Source: an uncultured Campylobacter sp.
GTDB lineage: Bacteria > Campylobacterota > Campylobacteria > Campylobacterales > Campylobacteraceae
Length of the DNA stretch: 59,685 nt
Reading direction: 5' to 3'
Assembly (NCBI RefSeq): GCF_938015785.1
Contig: NZ_CALLWC010000038.1
Coordinates: 1-59,685 of the forward strand
The number at the start of each line of letters is the position of its first letter. Position 1 is the first letter of the stretch. Under the pieces are notes generated by a model. That model was not told the origin of the DNA. It did no database searches and saw nothing but the letters and a program-made list of their open reading frames with translations. Below are positions 32,704 to 41,646 of this stretch, piece after piece. A program made the position numbers and the translations under genes.

Positions 32704-34022
32704 GCGCCCTGCGCCTTTGCTGCGTACTTTTGCCAGTCGTAAAATTTTAAGCTTACCGCAGCCTGCGCGGCGATACCCTCGCTTCTGCCCGTAAATCCCA
32801 GCCCTTCGGTCGTGGTCGCTTTGACATTGACGCGCGCGCAGTTTAAAATTTCGCTTAAAACCTCCTGCATCTGCGCTTTGTAAATGCCGATTTTCGGGCG
32901 CTGCGCGATGATCGTAATATCGGCATTTACGAGCTCGTAGCCGTAGCCCCTGACGCGCCGCATTACCTTTCGTAACAGCTCCTTGCTGTTCGCACCTTTA
33001 AATTTGACATCGCTGTCAGGGAACAGCTCGCCGATGTCGCCCAGCATCGCCGCGCCGCAAATAGCGTCGATTAGGGCGTGGATCGCTACGTCGCCGTCGC
33101 TGTGCGCGATCAGCGCGAATTCGCACGGGATCTGTACGCCGCCAAGTACGATGCCCGCGCCTTTTTCAAGCGCATGCACGTCGTAACCCGCACCGCAGAA
33201 GATATCGCGCGAGCAGGGTTTTAAATTTAACGCCGCCAGATCGCTTACGCGCGTGATCTTAAGCGCGCCCGCTTGGCCTTTTATAAATTCCAACCGCCCG
33301 CCCGCGCTACCGACTGCCGCGCTGTCGTCGGTAAAAATTTCGCTTCCTTCAAGCACCTTTTTAAGTAGCGCCGTGCGCGAAAGCTGTGGCGTTTGGATGA
33401 GGCGCAGCTCCTCTCGCTCCACAATGCGCTCGCCGAGATAGGTCGTGTCATTTACGCCAAGATAGGGGCTGATACAGTCCGCACCGCCTAAATTTCGTAT
33501 CAGCGAGGAGATCAGCTCTGGCGAAATTTGCGCGCGCGCCACGTCGCTTACGAGTACGAGCTCGCTCTCTACGAGCCGCAGCGCGTTTTTTAGCGAGCTT
33601 TGGCGATTTGCGCCGCCGGGGGCGAAGTGAAATTTTAAATTTGCAGAGCCGCATTCATCTGCGCCGCATTCGACTTGAGCTTTAAAATTTTCCGCGCTCC
33701 GCGGCTTGCTTGCGTCGTTTAGATCGTCTGCGCCGCATTCGATCCCGCCCTGCTTTCTTTGAAATTTATACTCGCTCGTGTCGTACTCCGCGCTTTTGCC
33801 GCGCGCCGAAGCCGAGCTGCACGTATAGAGGCGCTCGCAATAGCTCACGTCCTCCTCGTTTACGGCGATTATGATCTTTTTAAATGGGTGCGCCCGCGCG
33901 ATATTTTGCGCGACGTATTGCCAAAGCGGCAGTTCGCCCACGCGCAGCCACTGCTTTTTGACGGGGAGTTCAAACCTGCTCGAATCGCCGGCGGCGAGCA
34001 AAATCAGAGATATATCTTTCAA
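32700..34022 (-). CDS. ispDF: Bifunctional IspD/IspF isoprenoid synthesis enzyme
   Basis: 440 residues. The N-terminal IspD part (1-275) makes CDP-methylerythritol (LILLAAGDSSRFELPVKKQW near residue 6). The C-terminal IspF part (about 285-435) makes the cyclodiphosphate (GYDVHALEKG, AHSDGDVAIHALIDAICGAA, GDIGELFPDSD). Fusions of these two MEP-pathway steps are normal in epsilonproteobacteria, but this one is about 65 residues longer than I expect because of an insertion at about residues 69-128 containing repeated ECGAD. It begins a minus-strand run of ispDF, regulator and sulfurylase-like gene. Confidence 0.94.
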   Translation of the reverse strand: MKDISLILLAAGDSSRFELPVKKQWLRVGELPLWQYVAQNIARAHPFKKIIIAVNEEDVSYCERLYTCSSASARGKSAEYDTSEYKFQRKQGGIECGADDLNDASKPRSAENFKAQVECGADECGSANLKFHFAPGGANRQSSLKNALRLVESELVLVSDVARAQISPELISSLIRNLGGADCISPYLGVNDTTYLGERIVEREELRLIQTPQLSRTALLKKVLEGSEIFTDDSAAVGSAGGRLEFIKGQAGALKITRVSDLAALNLKPCSRDIFCGAGYDVHALEKGAGIVLGGVQIPCEFALIAHSDGDVAIHALIDAICGAAMLGDIGELFPDSDVKFKGANSKELLRKVMRRVRGYGYELVNADITIIAQRPKIGIYKAQMQEVLSEILNCARVNVKATTTEGLGFTGRSEGIAAQAAVSLKFYDWQKYAAKAQGA

Positions 34023-34204
34023 ATTTTATCCTTGAAATTTTGTTACGAAATTATACGTATTAAAAATGAAAGCAAAATTAATCTCGGCTTGCGCGCTGAA
34101 ATATCTTAAGCTTAGGCGTAAATTTACGCGGCGCGGCGGTAAAATTTCATCCTGCGTTACGAAAATAAACGGCAAAAGAAAAGTAAGGATTAATGAAATT
34201 TGTT

Positions 34205-34211
34205 ATATTAT
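34205..34211 (+). promoter_or_regulatory. Probable -10 region for thiC
   Basis: GTTATATTATACGCG, about 30 bases before the thiC ATG. The 5-prime untranslated part would be only 20-25 bases, which leaves no room for a TPP riboswitch, and none of its conserved sequence is seen in 34023-34240. Confidence 0.4.
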
Positions 34212-34239
34212 ACGCGCATTTTTAAGAAGCGAGGCGAAA

Positions 34240-35547
34240 ATGACCGAAAGCTGCGTAACGCAGATCTATTTTGCAAAAAAAGGTGAGCCGACGCCGCAGA
34301 TGAGAGAGGTCGCGCAAAGCGAGCGCATGGACGTGCGGGTCTTGTGTGATCTTATCGCGCAAGGAAGAGCGATCATCCCCGCAAACGTTAATCACAAAAG
34401 CTTAAAACCCGTCGGTATCGGACGCGCGCTGCGGTGCAAGATCAACGCAAACATCGGCTCTTCAGGCACGACGAGCGATATCGAGGGCGAGCTGGAAAAG
34501 CTTGAAGTCTGCTTAAAGTACGGCGCCGATACAGTGATGGATCTAAGCACGGGAGGCGATTTGGACGAGATCCGCGCCGCGATAATCGAGCGCTCGCCCG
34601 TACCCATAGGCACGGTGCCGATCTATCAGATGATCCATGAGCTGGGCGATATTAAAAATTTAAAAACGAGCGCTATTCTTAGCACGATCGAGAAGCAGGC
34701 TCGGCAAGGAGTGGATTATTTCACGATCCACGCGGGCTTTAAGCTCGAGTTTATGCCGCTGCTGTCCCGTCGCAAAATGGGTATCGTAAGCAGAGGTGGC
34801 TCGCTGATAGCGTCGTGGATGATGAAATTTCATAAGCAAAACCCCTTCTACGAAGCGTTTGATGAAATTTGCGATATCTGCGCCGCCTACGACGTATCGC
34901 TATCTCTGGGCGACGGCTTGCGCCCCGGTTGCTTATACGACGCGACCGATAAAGCGCAGCTTAGCGAGCTTGAAATTTTAGGCGAGCTAGCCCTGCGCGC
35001 GAATGAAAAAAACGTGCAGGTGATGATCGAGGGGCCGGGGCATATCCCGTTTAACGAGATCGAGCTTAATATGCAGCTAGAGCGCAAGATCTGCCGCGAC
35101 GCGCCGTTTTACGTGCTGGGGCCGCTTCCGACCGACATCGGCGCGGGCTATGATCATATCAGCTCGGCTATCGGCGGGACGATGGCTGCGTATTGCGGCG
35201 CTAGCATGCTCTGCTACGTAACGCCGAAGGAGCATCTGGGGCTTCCCAATGCAAAAGACGTCAGAGAGGGTATCATCGCGCATAAAATCGCCGCTCACGC
35301 CGCAGACGTCGCGCTAGGCAAAGCAGGCGCGATAGAGCGCGATCACGCGATGAGCGATGCGCGGTATGGTTTTGATTGGAACAGGCAGTTTGAGCTTAGC
35401 TTCGATCCAGATCATGCGCGCGAGCTGCATGATGAGAGCCTGGGCGATGAAATTTACAAGGGCGCGGAGTTTTGCTCGATGTGCGGGCCGAAATTTTGCG
35501 CATATAAAATCAGTAGAAATTTAACCGAAAATAAGGAGAAAGAATGA
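34240..35547 (+). CDS. thiC: Phosphomethylpyrimidine synthase
   Basis: 435 residues from the ATG at 34240. This radical-SAM enzyme converts aminoimidazole ribotide into the thiamine pyrimidine. The non-canonical cluster motif CSMCGPKFCAYKIS lies at the C-terminus, with PVGTVPIYQMIHELGDI, SRGGSLIASWM and EGPGHIPFNEIELNM as further signatures. A longer frame from 34066 adds 58 residues that look like translated intergenic DNA and crosses the -10 box, so it is rejected. The ribosome site is GAGGCG. The next gene starts inside its last codons (ATGA). Confidence 0.95.
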   Translation: MTESCVTQIYFAKKGEPTPQMREVAQSERMDVRVLCDLIAQGRAIIPANVNHKSLKPVGIGRALRCKINANIGSSGTTSDIEGELEKLEVCLKYGADTVMDLSTGGDLDEIRAAIIERSPVPIGTVPIYQMIHELGDIKNLKTSAILSTIEKQARQGVDYFTIHAGFKLEFMPLLSRRKMGIVSRGGSLIASWMMKFHKQNPFYEAFDEICDICAAYDVSLSLGDGLRPGCLYDATDKAQLSELEILGELALRANEKNVQVMIEGPGHIPFNEIELNMQLERKICRDAPFYVLGPLPTDIGAGYDHISSAIGGTMAAYCGASMLCYVTPKEHLGLPNAKDVREGIIAHKIAAHAADVALGKAGAIERDHAMSDARYGFDWNRQFELSFDPDHARELHDESLGDEIYKGAEFCSMCGPKFCAYKISRNLTENKEKE

Positions 35548-36638
35548 GTAAAGACGAAGTCTTAAATTTGCTTAAAAGCGTGATCTATCCGGGCTTTTCT
35601 AAAAGCATCGTGGATTTTGGATTTGTAAAAGAGGTCGAGATCGGCGATAGAATTTTCGTAGGGATCGAAATTCCAAGCGCCAAGCCTGAAATCGCCGCAG
35701 AGCTCAGATCGGCGGTGCAAAAGGCGCTCGGCGCGGACGTAGAAATTTTAATCAAACAGCCCAAGATCGCCGAGGAAAAGAGCAACTCTCGCAGTGGCAA
35801 AAATATCGCGCCGCAGATCAAGCATTTCGTGATGATCAGCAGCGGCAAGGGCGGCGTAGGCAAGAGCACGACGACGCTAAATTTAGCCATCAGCACGGCA
35901 AAGCTCGGCAAGAGAGTAGGGATTTTAGATGCCGATATATACGGGCCGAATTTGCCGCGAATGCTAGGAGAGGATAAGACGCAAGCAAGCGTCGTGGGGC
36001 AGAAACTAAAGCCGATCTTAAGCCACGGCGTGGAGATGATGAGCATGGGCGTGCTGATGGAGGAGGGCGCGAGCCTCATCTGGCGCGGCTCGATGATAAT
36101 GAAGGCGATCGAGCAACTGCTAAAAGACGTGGCGTGGAGCGATCTGGACGTGCTGTTTTTGGATATGCCTCCGGGTACGGGCGACGCGCAGCTTACCTTA
36201 GCGCAGAGCGTGCCGGTGACGGCGGGCGTGTGCGTCACGACGCCGCAGACGGTCGCGCTGGACGACAGCGCGCGCGGGCTTGATATGTTCGAAAAGCTCC
36301 ATATCCCGATCGCAGGCCTTATCGAGAATATGAGCGGCTTCATCTGCCCCGATAACGGCAAGGAGTACGATATCTTCGGTCGCGGCGGCGCGCAAAAGCT
36401 GGCGCAGCGATACAACACCGAAGTAATCGGCGAGATCCCGATCGAGATCGCTATCCGCGAGGGCGGCGACAGCGGCAAGCCGGTAAGCTTCTACGCGCCA
36501 GATTCTTTAAGCGCAAAGCGCTACGAAGATGCCGCGCGCAAGCTGTGGGAAAAGATCGAGAAGATCGATCGCGAGGAGCTGGCGGGCAACTCCGCGATCC
36601 AGCCGGTGATGGATGGCAAGAGCGCCTGCTCGAATTAG
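35544..36638 (+). CDS. mrp: Mrp/ApbC-type P-loop iron-sulfur carrier ATPase
   Basis: 364 residues. An N-terminal MIP18-like domain (1-85) is followed by a Mrp/NBP35 ATPase with deviant Walker A SSGKGGVGKSTTTLN (about 96-110), DADIYGPNLPRMLG and MPPGTGDAQLTLAQ. It binds and transfers [4Fe-4S] clusters in the cytoplasm. It overlaps thiC by four bases; ThiC is an iron-sulfur enzyme, so coupling makes sense. The usual C-terminal CXXC pair is not obvious (the region has FICPDNG and the tail ends SACSN). Confidence 0.93.
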   Translation: MSKDEVLNLLKSVIYPGFSKSIVDFGFVKEVEIGDRIFVGIEIPSAKPEIAAELRSAVQKALGADVEILIKQPKIAEEKSNSRSGKNIAPQIKHFVMISSGKGGVGKSTTTLNLAISTAKLGKRVGILDADIYGPNLPRMLGEDKTQASVVGQKLKPILSHGVEMMSMGVLMEEGASLIWRGSMIMKAIEQLLKDVAWSDLDVLFLDMPPGTGDAQLTLAQSVPVTAGVCVTTPQTVALDDSARGLDMFEKLHIPIAGLIENMSGFICPDNGKEYDIFGRGGAQKLAQRYNTEVIGEIPIEIAIREGGDSGKPVSFYAPDSLSAKRYEDAARKLWEKIEKIDREELAGNSAIQPVMDGKSACSN

Positions 36639-37521
36639 GGCATTGACGGGCGCGGCGTCGAATTTCTCTTGAATTTTGCAGATTGAAATTCAACGCGGAA
36701 TTTCATAGTTTGAAATTTCACGCCTAATTTCGCTGCAAATTTTATAATGCTCGCAAAATTTCGGTATGCAAATTCGCCATAGAATTTTGCCCGTAAATTT
36801 AGTGGGTAAAATTTAACGCGGGTTTTGTGGCTTGGAATTTCGAGCCGAATTTTGTAGCTCGAAATTCTGCGTTAAAATTTCGCTGCGATTTTGTCGCGAA
36901 ATTTTATGGCGCCAGTAAAATTTTTGTGTATAGAATTTCGTGTAGAGTTCCGTAGCGCGAGTTTTTATACTAAATTTTAGAGCTTTAAATTTCACTTTGA
37001 TTTTGAGCAAATTTATAGCGCTCACAAAATTTGGGCAGACGAAATTTCGAGCTACAATTTTACCCAAGCTTCGTTGTTTGAGGGTTCAGATAAAATTCTA
37101 AGCGCAGAATTTAACGGCGCAAATTAAATTCCAAACGCGCAATTCAGCGAGGTAAAATTTGCCGTAGAATTCTGCCTTGGAGTTTTAAATGTAAAATTTT
37201 AAGCATAAAGCTTTGCCGTAGAATTTCAAAATGCAAAATTTATCGCTAAAACTTTGTTTTAAAATTTTAAGATGGGGCTTTAGCGATGAATTTCTGGCTT
37301 GAAATTTTATCGCGTCTAGCTTTTAGTGATAGCCGTAGCATTGCGCTAGTTTAAATTTTATTTCGCCGGGCCTTATGGCGGTGGAGTTTATCTGCGAAAG
37401 CCTCTGTAGAGTTTATTTGGGATGGAATTTTATCTGTAGTGATTGCGGAAGTGAATTTCTCGCGCAGCTGAAATTTAAGCAGTTGGAATTTTATTCGTAT
37501 AAGCTGTGGAGCCAAGGCGGC
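36639..37521. repeat. Intergenic region saturated with RAATTY words
   Basis: About 880 bases without a gene. In 36660-36903 I count 16 matches to RAATTY (GAATTT, AAATTT, AAATTC), about one per 15 bases. Between them lie short GC-rich spacers such as CGAGCC, GCTCG and GCGTT. No reading frame with a ribosome site is seen. Confidence 0.65.
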
Positions 37522-37560
37522 AAAATCCCTAAGCCTAGGGCTTTTAGGTTTAGGGATTTT
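37522..37560 (+). promoter_or_regulatory. 15-base-pair hairpin upstream of the secreted-protein pair
   Basis: Arms AAAATCCCTAAGCCT and AGGTTTAGGGATTTT pair fully with one G-U wobble around a 9-base loop. It ends 29 bases before the ATG at 37590 and is followed by ACTTTTATACG. It could be a terminator insulating the pair, or an mRNA-stabilising 5-prime structure. Confidence 0.5.
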
Positions 37561-37589
37561 ACTTTTATACGAAATAAGAAAGGTCGGTA

Positions 37590-38615
37590 ATGAGGTTTTT
37601 GATTATTTTGGTGCTTGCATTTGCGGCGTTCGCGCAAGAGAGCAATATGCAAAAATGGGCGAAAGAGATTACCGCGGACGCGCAGATCCCGCAGGATAAG
37701 TTTTTGGCGTTTTATCTGAATAAAGATGAGCCTAAGAAAGTGGTTTTCTCTGAAAACGTCGATCGCATCAGCGTCAATTACGAGGGAAATTCCTTCCATG
37801 AAATTCCATCTCCAAATCTTATGGCGTATTGGGTCGGCGAGTTTAATTTTGACGCCGATATCGAAAAAATGGTGCTAGGAGATTACGGCTGGTCCACGCT
37901 GGTAATCGCCGTGGACGGCACGGACGTGCTAGGTGGGACATCTAGCAATCAAAAGCGCCCGCTTACGTATAAATTTGGCAAGGGCAAGCACAAGATCGAA
38001 GCGTGGTTTTTAAATGACGCGCATTCCAGCGAGCTTTTCGTGGATTTTAAAGATGTAGAGCCCTTTTATCGTCAAAAGGACGCCGTAGCTAAGATCCCTG
38101 CGGATAAGGACTACGATCTCTGGCTGGGCGCGATCTACGAAAGCGCGCAGATGAATAATCGCGTCAAGCTAAATTTAGCCAAATCCGATAAGCCCATCGT
38201 GCTGCTGCTTAGCTCATATCGCGCCGTGGAGTGGGAGATCTCAAATCCGCAAAAGAATGAAATTCTAGCCGTGTTAATTTACAACCCCATAAGTAGCGTC
38301 CGTGGTGTAAGCGGTGCGCTTTACGTCGAGGACTACAGATACACAGAGGCTGCGGATGGGCTTAAATGCGAGTGCATATCGGGCAATGTCTTTCACTGCG
38401 ACGGAAGCGAGATTTATGATATGAACGGGCGCGTAAACGGGATATTTGGCAGAGGCCTGGGGGCGTTTGCCGGCAAGCACGCCGTAAATTCCTTAGATCT
38501 GCCGGGGCTTGTTATCACTCCAAAAATTTTAGACGAAAGCAAAGCTCGCCTACTCTCGGTGGAAGCGGACCGCAAGAAATGCGAAAGCACACCGATGGAT
38601 GATGTGTTTAGGTAG
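37590..38615 (+). CDS. Secreted protein of unknown function, first of a tandem pair
   Basis: 341 residues with a signal peptide (about 1-15, MRFLIILVLAFAAFA). The first half is beta-rich and vaguely PA14/carbohydrate-binding-like (VAYWVGEF-type strand, then YKFGKGKHKIEAWFLNDAHS). A well conserved core LLLSSYRAVEWEISNP, AVLIYNPISS lies near residues 205-235, followed by a cysteine cluster LKCECISG, FHCDGSE and a final Cys near the end. It is likely periplasmic with disulphides. An AAAGG site precedes the ATG. I do not recognise the family. Confidence 0.8.
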   Translation: MRFLIILVLAFAAFAQESNMQKWAKEITADAQIPQDKFLAFYLNKDEPKKVVFSENVDRISVNYEGNSFHEIPSPNLMAYWVGEFNFDADIEKMVLGDYGWSTLVIAVDGTDVLGGTSSNQKRPLTYKFGKGKHKIEAWFLNDAHSSELFVDFKDVEPFYRQKDAVAKIPADKDYDLWLGAIYESAQMNNRVKLNLAKSDKPIVLLLSSYRAVEWEISNPQKNEILAVLIYNPISSVRGVSGALYVEDYRYTEAADGLKCECISGNVFHCDGSEIYDMNGRVNGIFGRGLGAFAGKHAVNSLDLPGLVITPKILDESKARLLSVEADRKKCESTPMDDVFR

Positions 38616-38642
38616 GATGAAATTTAAAATTTAGAGGAAAAA

Positions 38643-39671
38643 ATGAAAATTTTAAGAGTATTTTTACTGGCTTTTTGCGTATTTCTTGCTTGTGCAAACG
38701 CTAACGACACACAAAAATGGGCGAGTGAGATCACGGCGGGCAAGCAGATCCCGGCGGATAAGTTTTTGGCTTTTTACCTAAATAAAGACGATCCTAAAAC
38801 CGTCGTTTTCTCTGAAACGGTCGAAAATATAAATTTAAATTTCGCTTACGACAAGTTCCACAAAATACCTTCCGAAAAATTTATCGCCTATTGGGTCGGG
38901 AATTTCGACTTCAAGCAGGATGTGCAACAGATGATTTTGGCGGATTTTAGTTGGGCGAATTTACGTATTGCGATAGACGGCGAGCAGATATACGACTCCG
39001 AAAATGCTAGAAACAAAGCCGTCGTACATAAATTTAGTAAAGGGCACCACAAGATCGAGGTTTGGTTCGCCAACAATTGGCATACCACTAGCCTTTTGGT
39101 GGATTTTAAGGATGAGCCAAATTTTTATAAACAAAGCGAGGTAGCTGCTAAGCTAAAAGGTCAAAATTTCGATATATGGCTAGCTGCCATTTACGAAAGT
39201 GATGTGAATGATAATAAAGTAGTCGTCGCGCTAGAAAAATCGAAAAAGCCGCTTGTAGTGATGCTAAGTTCATATCGTGCCGTACGCTGGGAGGTGTCAA
39301 ATCCGCATAATAATAAAATTCTAGCCGTACTCGTTTTTAATCCGATAAGCAGTATAAATTTGAAAGAAAACGTTTATTTGGTGAATCGTGTATACGATGA
39401 TAATACCAAAATAAGATGCGATTGTGTTGGCGGCGGATCGGACTTTCACTGCGATGGCGGAGATATAAGTAGCAAAAACGAGCTCATTAAAAAAGATTTT
39501 GGACAAAATTTAAGCGGTTTTAGCGGCTCTCACGACGCGATTATGATAAATTTGCCGAGTACTTTGGTGGATGAAAGCGTGTTTGCCAAGGACGCCGAGC
39601 TCAAAAAACAAATCGAAATCGATCGTGAAAAGTGCCTAAAAGGCGGTAAAATAAACGATATTTTTAATTAA
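38643..39671 (+). CDS. Secreted protein of unknown function, second of a tandem pair
   Basis: 342 residues, paralogue of the previous gene, roughly half identical by eye over the whole length. The signal peptide is about 1-19. The block QKWASEITAGKQIPADKFLA, the core MLSSYRAVRWEVSNP and the cysteines (IRCDCVGG, FHCDGGD, REKC) are kept. The cysteine pattern is therefore structural. It uses fewer GC-rich codons than its sister and most neighbours. It lies 27 bases downstream with an AGAGGAAAAA site, so the two are cotranscribed. Confidence 0.8.
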   Translation: MKILRVFLLAFCVFLACANANDTQKWASEITAGKQIPADKFLAFYLNKDDPKTVVFSETVENINLNFAYDKFHKIPSEKFIAYWVGNFDFKQDVQQMILADFSWANLRIAIDGEQIYDSENARNKAVVHKFSKGHHKIEVWFANNWHTTSLLVDFKDEPNFYKQSEVAAKLKGQNFDIWLAAIYESDVNDNKVVVALEKSKKPLVVMLSSYRAVRWEVSNPHNNKILAVLVFNPISSINLKENVYLVNRVYDDNTKIRCDCVGGGSDFHCDGGDISSKNELIKKDFGQNLSGFSGSHDAIMINLPSTLVDESVFAKDAELKKQIEIDREKCLKGGKINDIFN

Positions 39672-39685
39672 TTTTAGGAGTAAGA

Positions 39686-40882
39686 ATGTCTAAAGAATTT
39701 AAAACGATAGAGGAGTTGAATGAGCTTATACAGGGCGTGCGAGCAGCCAAAGGCTATCGCGATCCGATGATGTGGGCGGTCGGGCGTGTATTTAAGGGGC
39801 GCGCGGAGGAGCATAAAAGCCTAAGCGTGAATTATGCGCACGTAAATTTTAAAGACGGGCTAACAAGCGCAGCAGTGCTAATCCATGCTCTAACCGAATG
39901 CGGTGAGGTCATGGATTTTAGCGGTAGCGAGTGCGTCCTTCCGCTAACGCACAAAGCCCTAAAAAAGGCGATCGAGGCTTTAAAATTTCTACAGCCAGAC
40001 GCCAAAGAGGGCGCGCACAAAAATCTGCAGGTGCTGCTTGCGGTTAAAGAGGCGATGAAATCGGACGAGCACGCGAGCTTTTGCGCTAGTTTTATCTTTG
40101 AGGATGCCGCGTCGAAAAGCGTCGAGAGCGTCTATCTCAAGCTTTATGCGCTTTCGCTAAATCTCTGCGAGCCGCGCACTCTCAATCTAGACGGCGCATT
40201 TAGCATACTTCCGAACGTCGCATGGGACGAAAACGCCCGTCCGATTGAGCTTTGGTGGCTGCGTGAAAACGAAATTTCTTTAAAAATGCAAGGTCGCTAT
40301 CCACGCATAATCAGCGTCGATAAATTTCCGCGCTACTTAAGCCACGTCGCACCGCCGCAAAATGTGCGGATTTTAGATGACGCGAAAGTGCGTTTGGGTG
40401 CGCATATCGCCGCGGGTACGACCGTGATGCCGGGTGCTGCGTATGTGAATTTCAACGCAGGCACGACCGGCAGCGTTATGATCGAGGGGCGCGTCAGCAG
40501 CTCGGTCGTCGTGGGCGAGGGCAGCGATATAGGCGGCGGCGCGTCGATTTTGGGCGTGCTAAGCGGCACCAACGGCAATGCTGTGAGTATCGGCAGGCAC
40601 TGCTTGCTGGGTGCAAACTCCGTCACAGGCATTCCGCTAGGCGACCGCTGCATCGTGGATGCCGGCATCGCGGTACTTGAGGGCACGAAGGTTTTCATCG
40701 CGCAAAAGGATCGCGAGGCGCTAGCAGCGCTAAATCCAGGCTTTGCGTTCGATCGCGAAATTTATAAAGGGCTTGAGCTTGCCGGGCTTAGCGGCCTGCA
40801 CTTCCGACAAAACAGCCAAAGCGGGCAGATTACGGCAAGCGTTAGCAAGCGCGCGATCAAACTCAACGCGGAACTGCATTAA
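39686..40882 (+). CDS. dapD: Tetrahydrodipicolinate N-succinyltransferase
   Basis: 398 residues. It transfers succinate from succinyl-CoA to tetrahydrodipicolinate in lysine and diaminopimelate synthesis. The C-terminal left-handed beta-helix of hexapeptide repeats is clear (VRLGAHIAAGTTVMPGAAYVN, GSVMIEGRVSSSVVVGEGSD, SIGRHCLLGANSVTGIPLGD). The long N-terminal domain is that of the epsilonproteobacterial form. A TAGGAG site precedes the ATG, 15 bases after the second secreted protein gene. Confidence 0.95.
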   Translation: MSKEFKTIEELNELIQGVRAAKGYRDPMMWAVGRVFKGRAEEHKSLSVNYAHVNFKDGLTSAAVLIHALTECGEVMDFSGSECVLPLTHKALKKAIEALKFLQPDAKEGAHKNLQVLLAVKEAMKSDEHASFCASFIFEDAASKSVESVYLKLYALSLNLCEPRTLNLDGAFSILPNVAWDENARPIELWWLRENEISLKMQGRYPRIISVDKFPRYLSHVAPPQNVRILDDAKVRLGAHIAAGTTVMPGAAYVNFNAGTTGSVMIEGRVSSSVVVGEGSDIGGGASILGVLSGTNGNAVSIGRHCLLGANSVTGIPLGDRCIVDAGIAVLEGTKVFIAQKDREALAALNPGFAFDREIYKGLELAGLSGLHFRQNSQSGQITASVSKRAIKLNAELH

Positions 40883-41241
40883 ATTTATAAATTTAAACGG
40901 CGAGCGCGGATTGGCTGGAGCTTTTTTAAGCTGCGTTAAATCTATAACTTAAACGGCGAGTTCGAAAAAGATACGGACGATCTCGCCGCACGCCGCTTTG
41001 AGCGAGTATATGCGATCCGCCGCGAAATTTCCGTTCATAGAATTTTGCGCGGAATTTAAAGAATTTTTGCCGCGATTTAGAAAATTTCTAGCGGTGATTT
41101 GCGGAATTTATGCCACTAATTTAACGCAAGGAATTTTGGCGGCTAGCGGATTTTTGCCGCGCAGAGGGTTCTTAAATTTTAAAAATAGATTGAATTTAAA
41201 ATTTTAATATGATAGATTTCAAATAAAATTAGGAGGTTAAA
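40883..41241. other. Intergenic region with promoter for the 41242 gene
   Basis: 359 bases without a supported gene. Two partial copies of a short sequence (TTTAAACGGCGAGCGCGG at 40890s, CTTAAACGGCGAGTTCG at 40950s) suggest a small duplication of about 55 bases. A TATGAT -10 box lies at 41208-41213, ahead of the AGGAGG site of the next gene. Confidence 0.4.
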
Positions 41242-41628
41242 ATGAAAAAATTTATACTCGCCCTGTTTGGCGTATTTATCTGCAGCGCGGCGCTTGCGGG
41301 AGATGCCGATGCCGAGCGCTGCAAGGCTTTGGCGGACGCCGTAAATGGGCACAGTCACCCCGCGACTAAAAATATAGAGTTGAGCGCGGCTACATGCGAG
41401 GGCGATAAATTTGTAATTCCCACGATTCTAAAAAATGAAATTTGGGACAAAGTAGATCCCAAAATCAAGCAAAATTTTGAAAGCATTTTGCGCGCCAACA
41501 GGCAAAAGGACGTCTGCGCGATGATGAAAGCGGGCGGTCTAAAGCGCATAGGCGTACGAGAATTTCTGCAAAGCGGCGAAAAAATCGCCGATCTGACCTA
41601 CACGCGCAGCGATTGCGGCTTAGAGTAA
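41242..41628 (+). CDS. Small secreted protein of unknown function
   Basis: 128 residues with a signal peptide (about 1-19, ending AALA). The mature part is helical with four cysteines (ERCKAL, TCEGD, DVCAMM, DCGLE), likely two disulphides. A strong AGGAGG site precedes the ATG. I do not recognise the family. It lies 18 bases before the CDF transporter gene and may be cotranscribed. Confidence 0.78.
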   Translation: MKKFILALFGVFICSAALAGDADAERCKALADAVNGHSHPATKNIELSAATCEGDKFVIPTILKNEIWDKVDPKIKQNFESILRANRQKDVCAMMKAGGLKRIGVREFLQSGEKIADLTYTRSDCGLE

Positions 41629-41646
41629 AATTTCAAAGGAGAGATA

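Noticed and set aside
34023..34240. TPP riboswitch upstream of thiC
   Set aside because: I looked for the CUGAGA and ACCUGAUC-type conserved elements and found none. The likely -10 box leaves only 20-25 bases of leader.
35585..36478. Minus-strand open frame of 297 codons opposite mrp
   Set aside because: Pure shadow of the conserved mrp gene, Ser/Pro/Ile-rich with no domain and no ribosome site.
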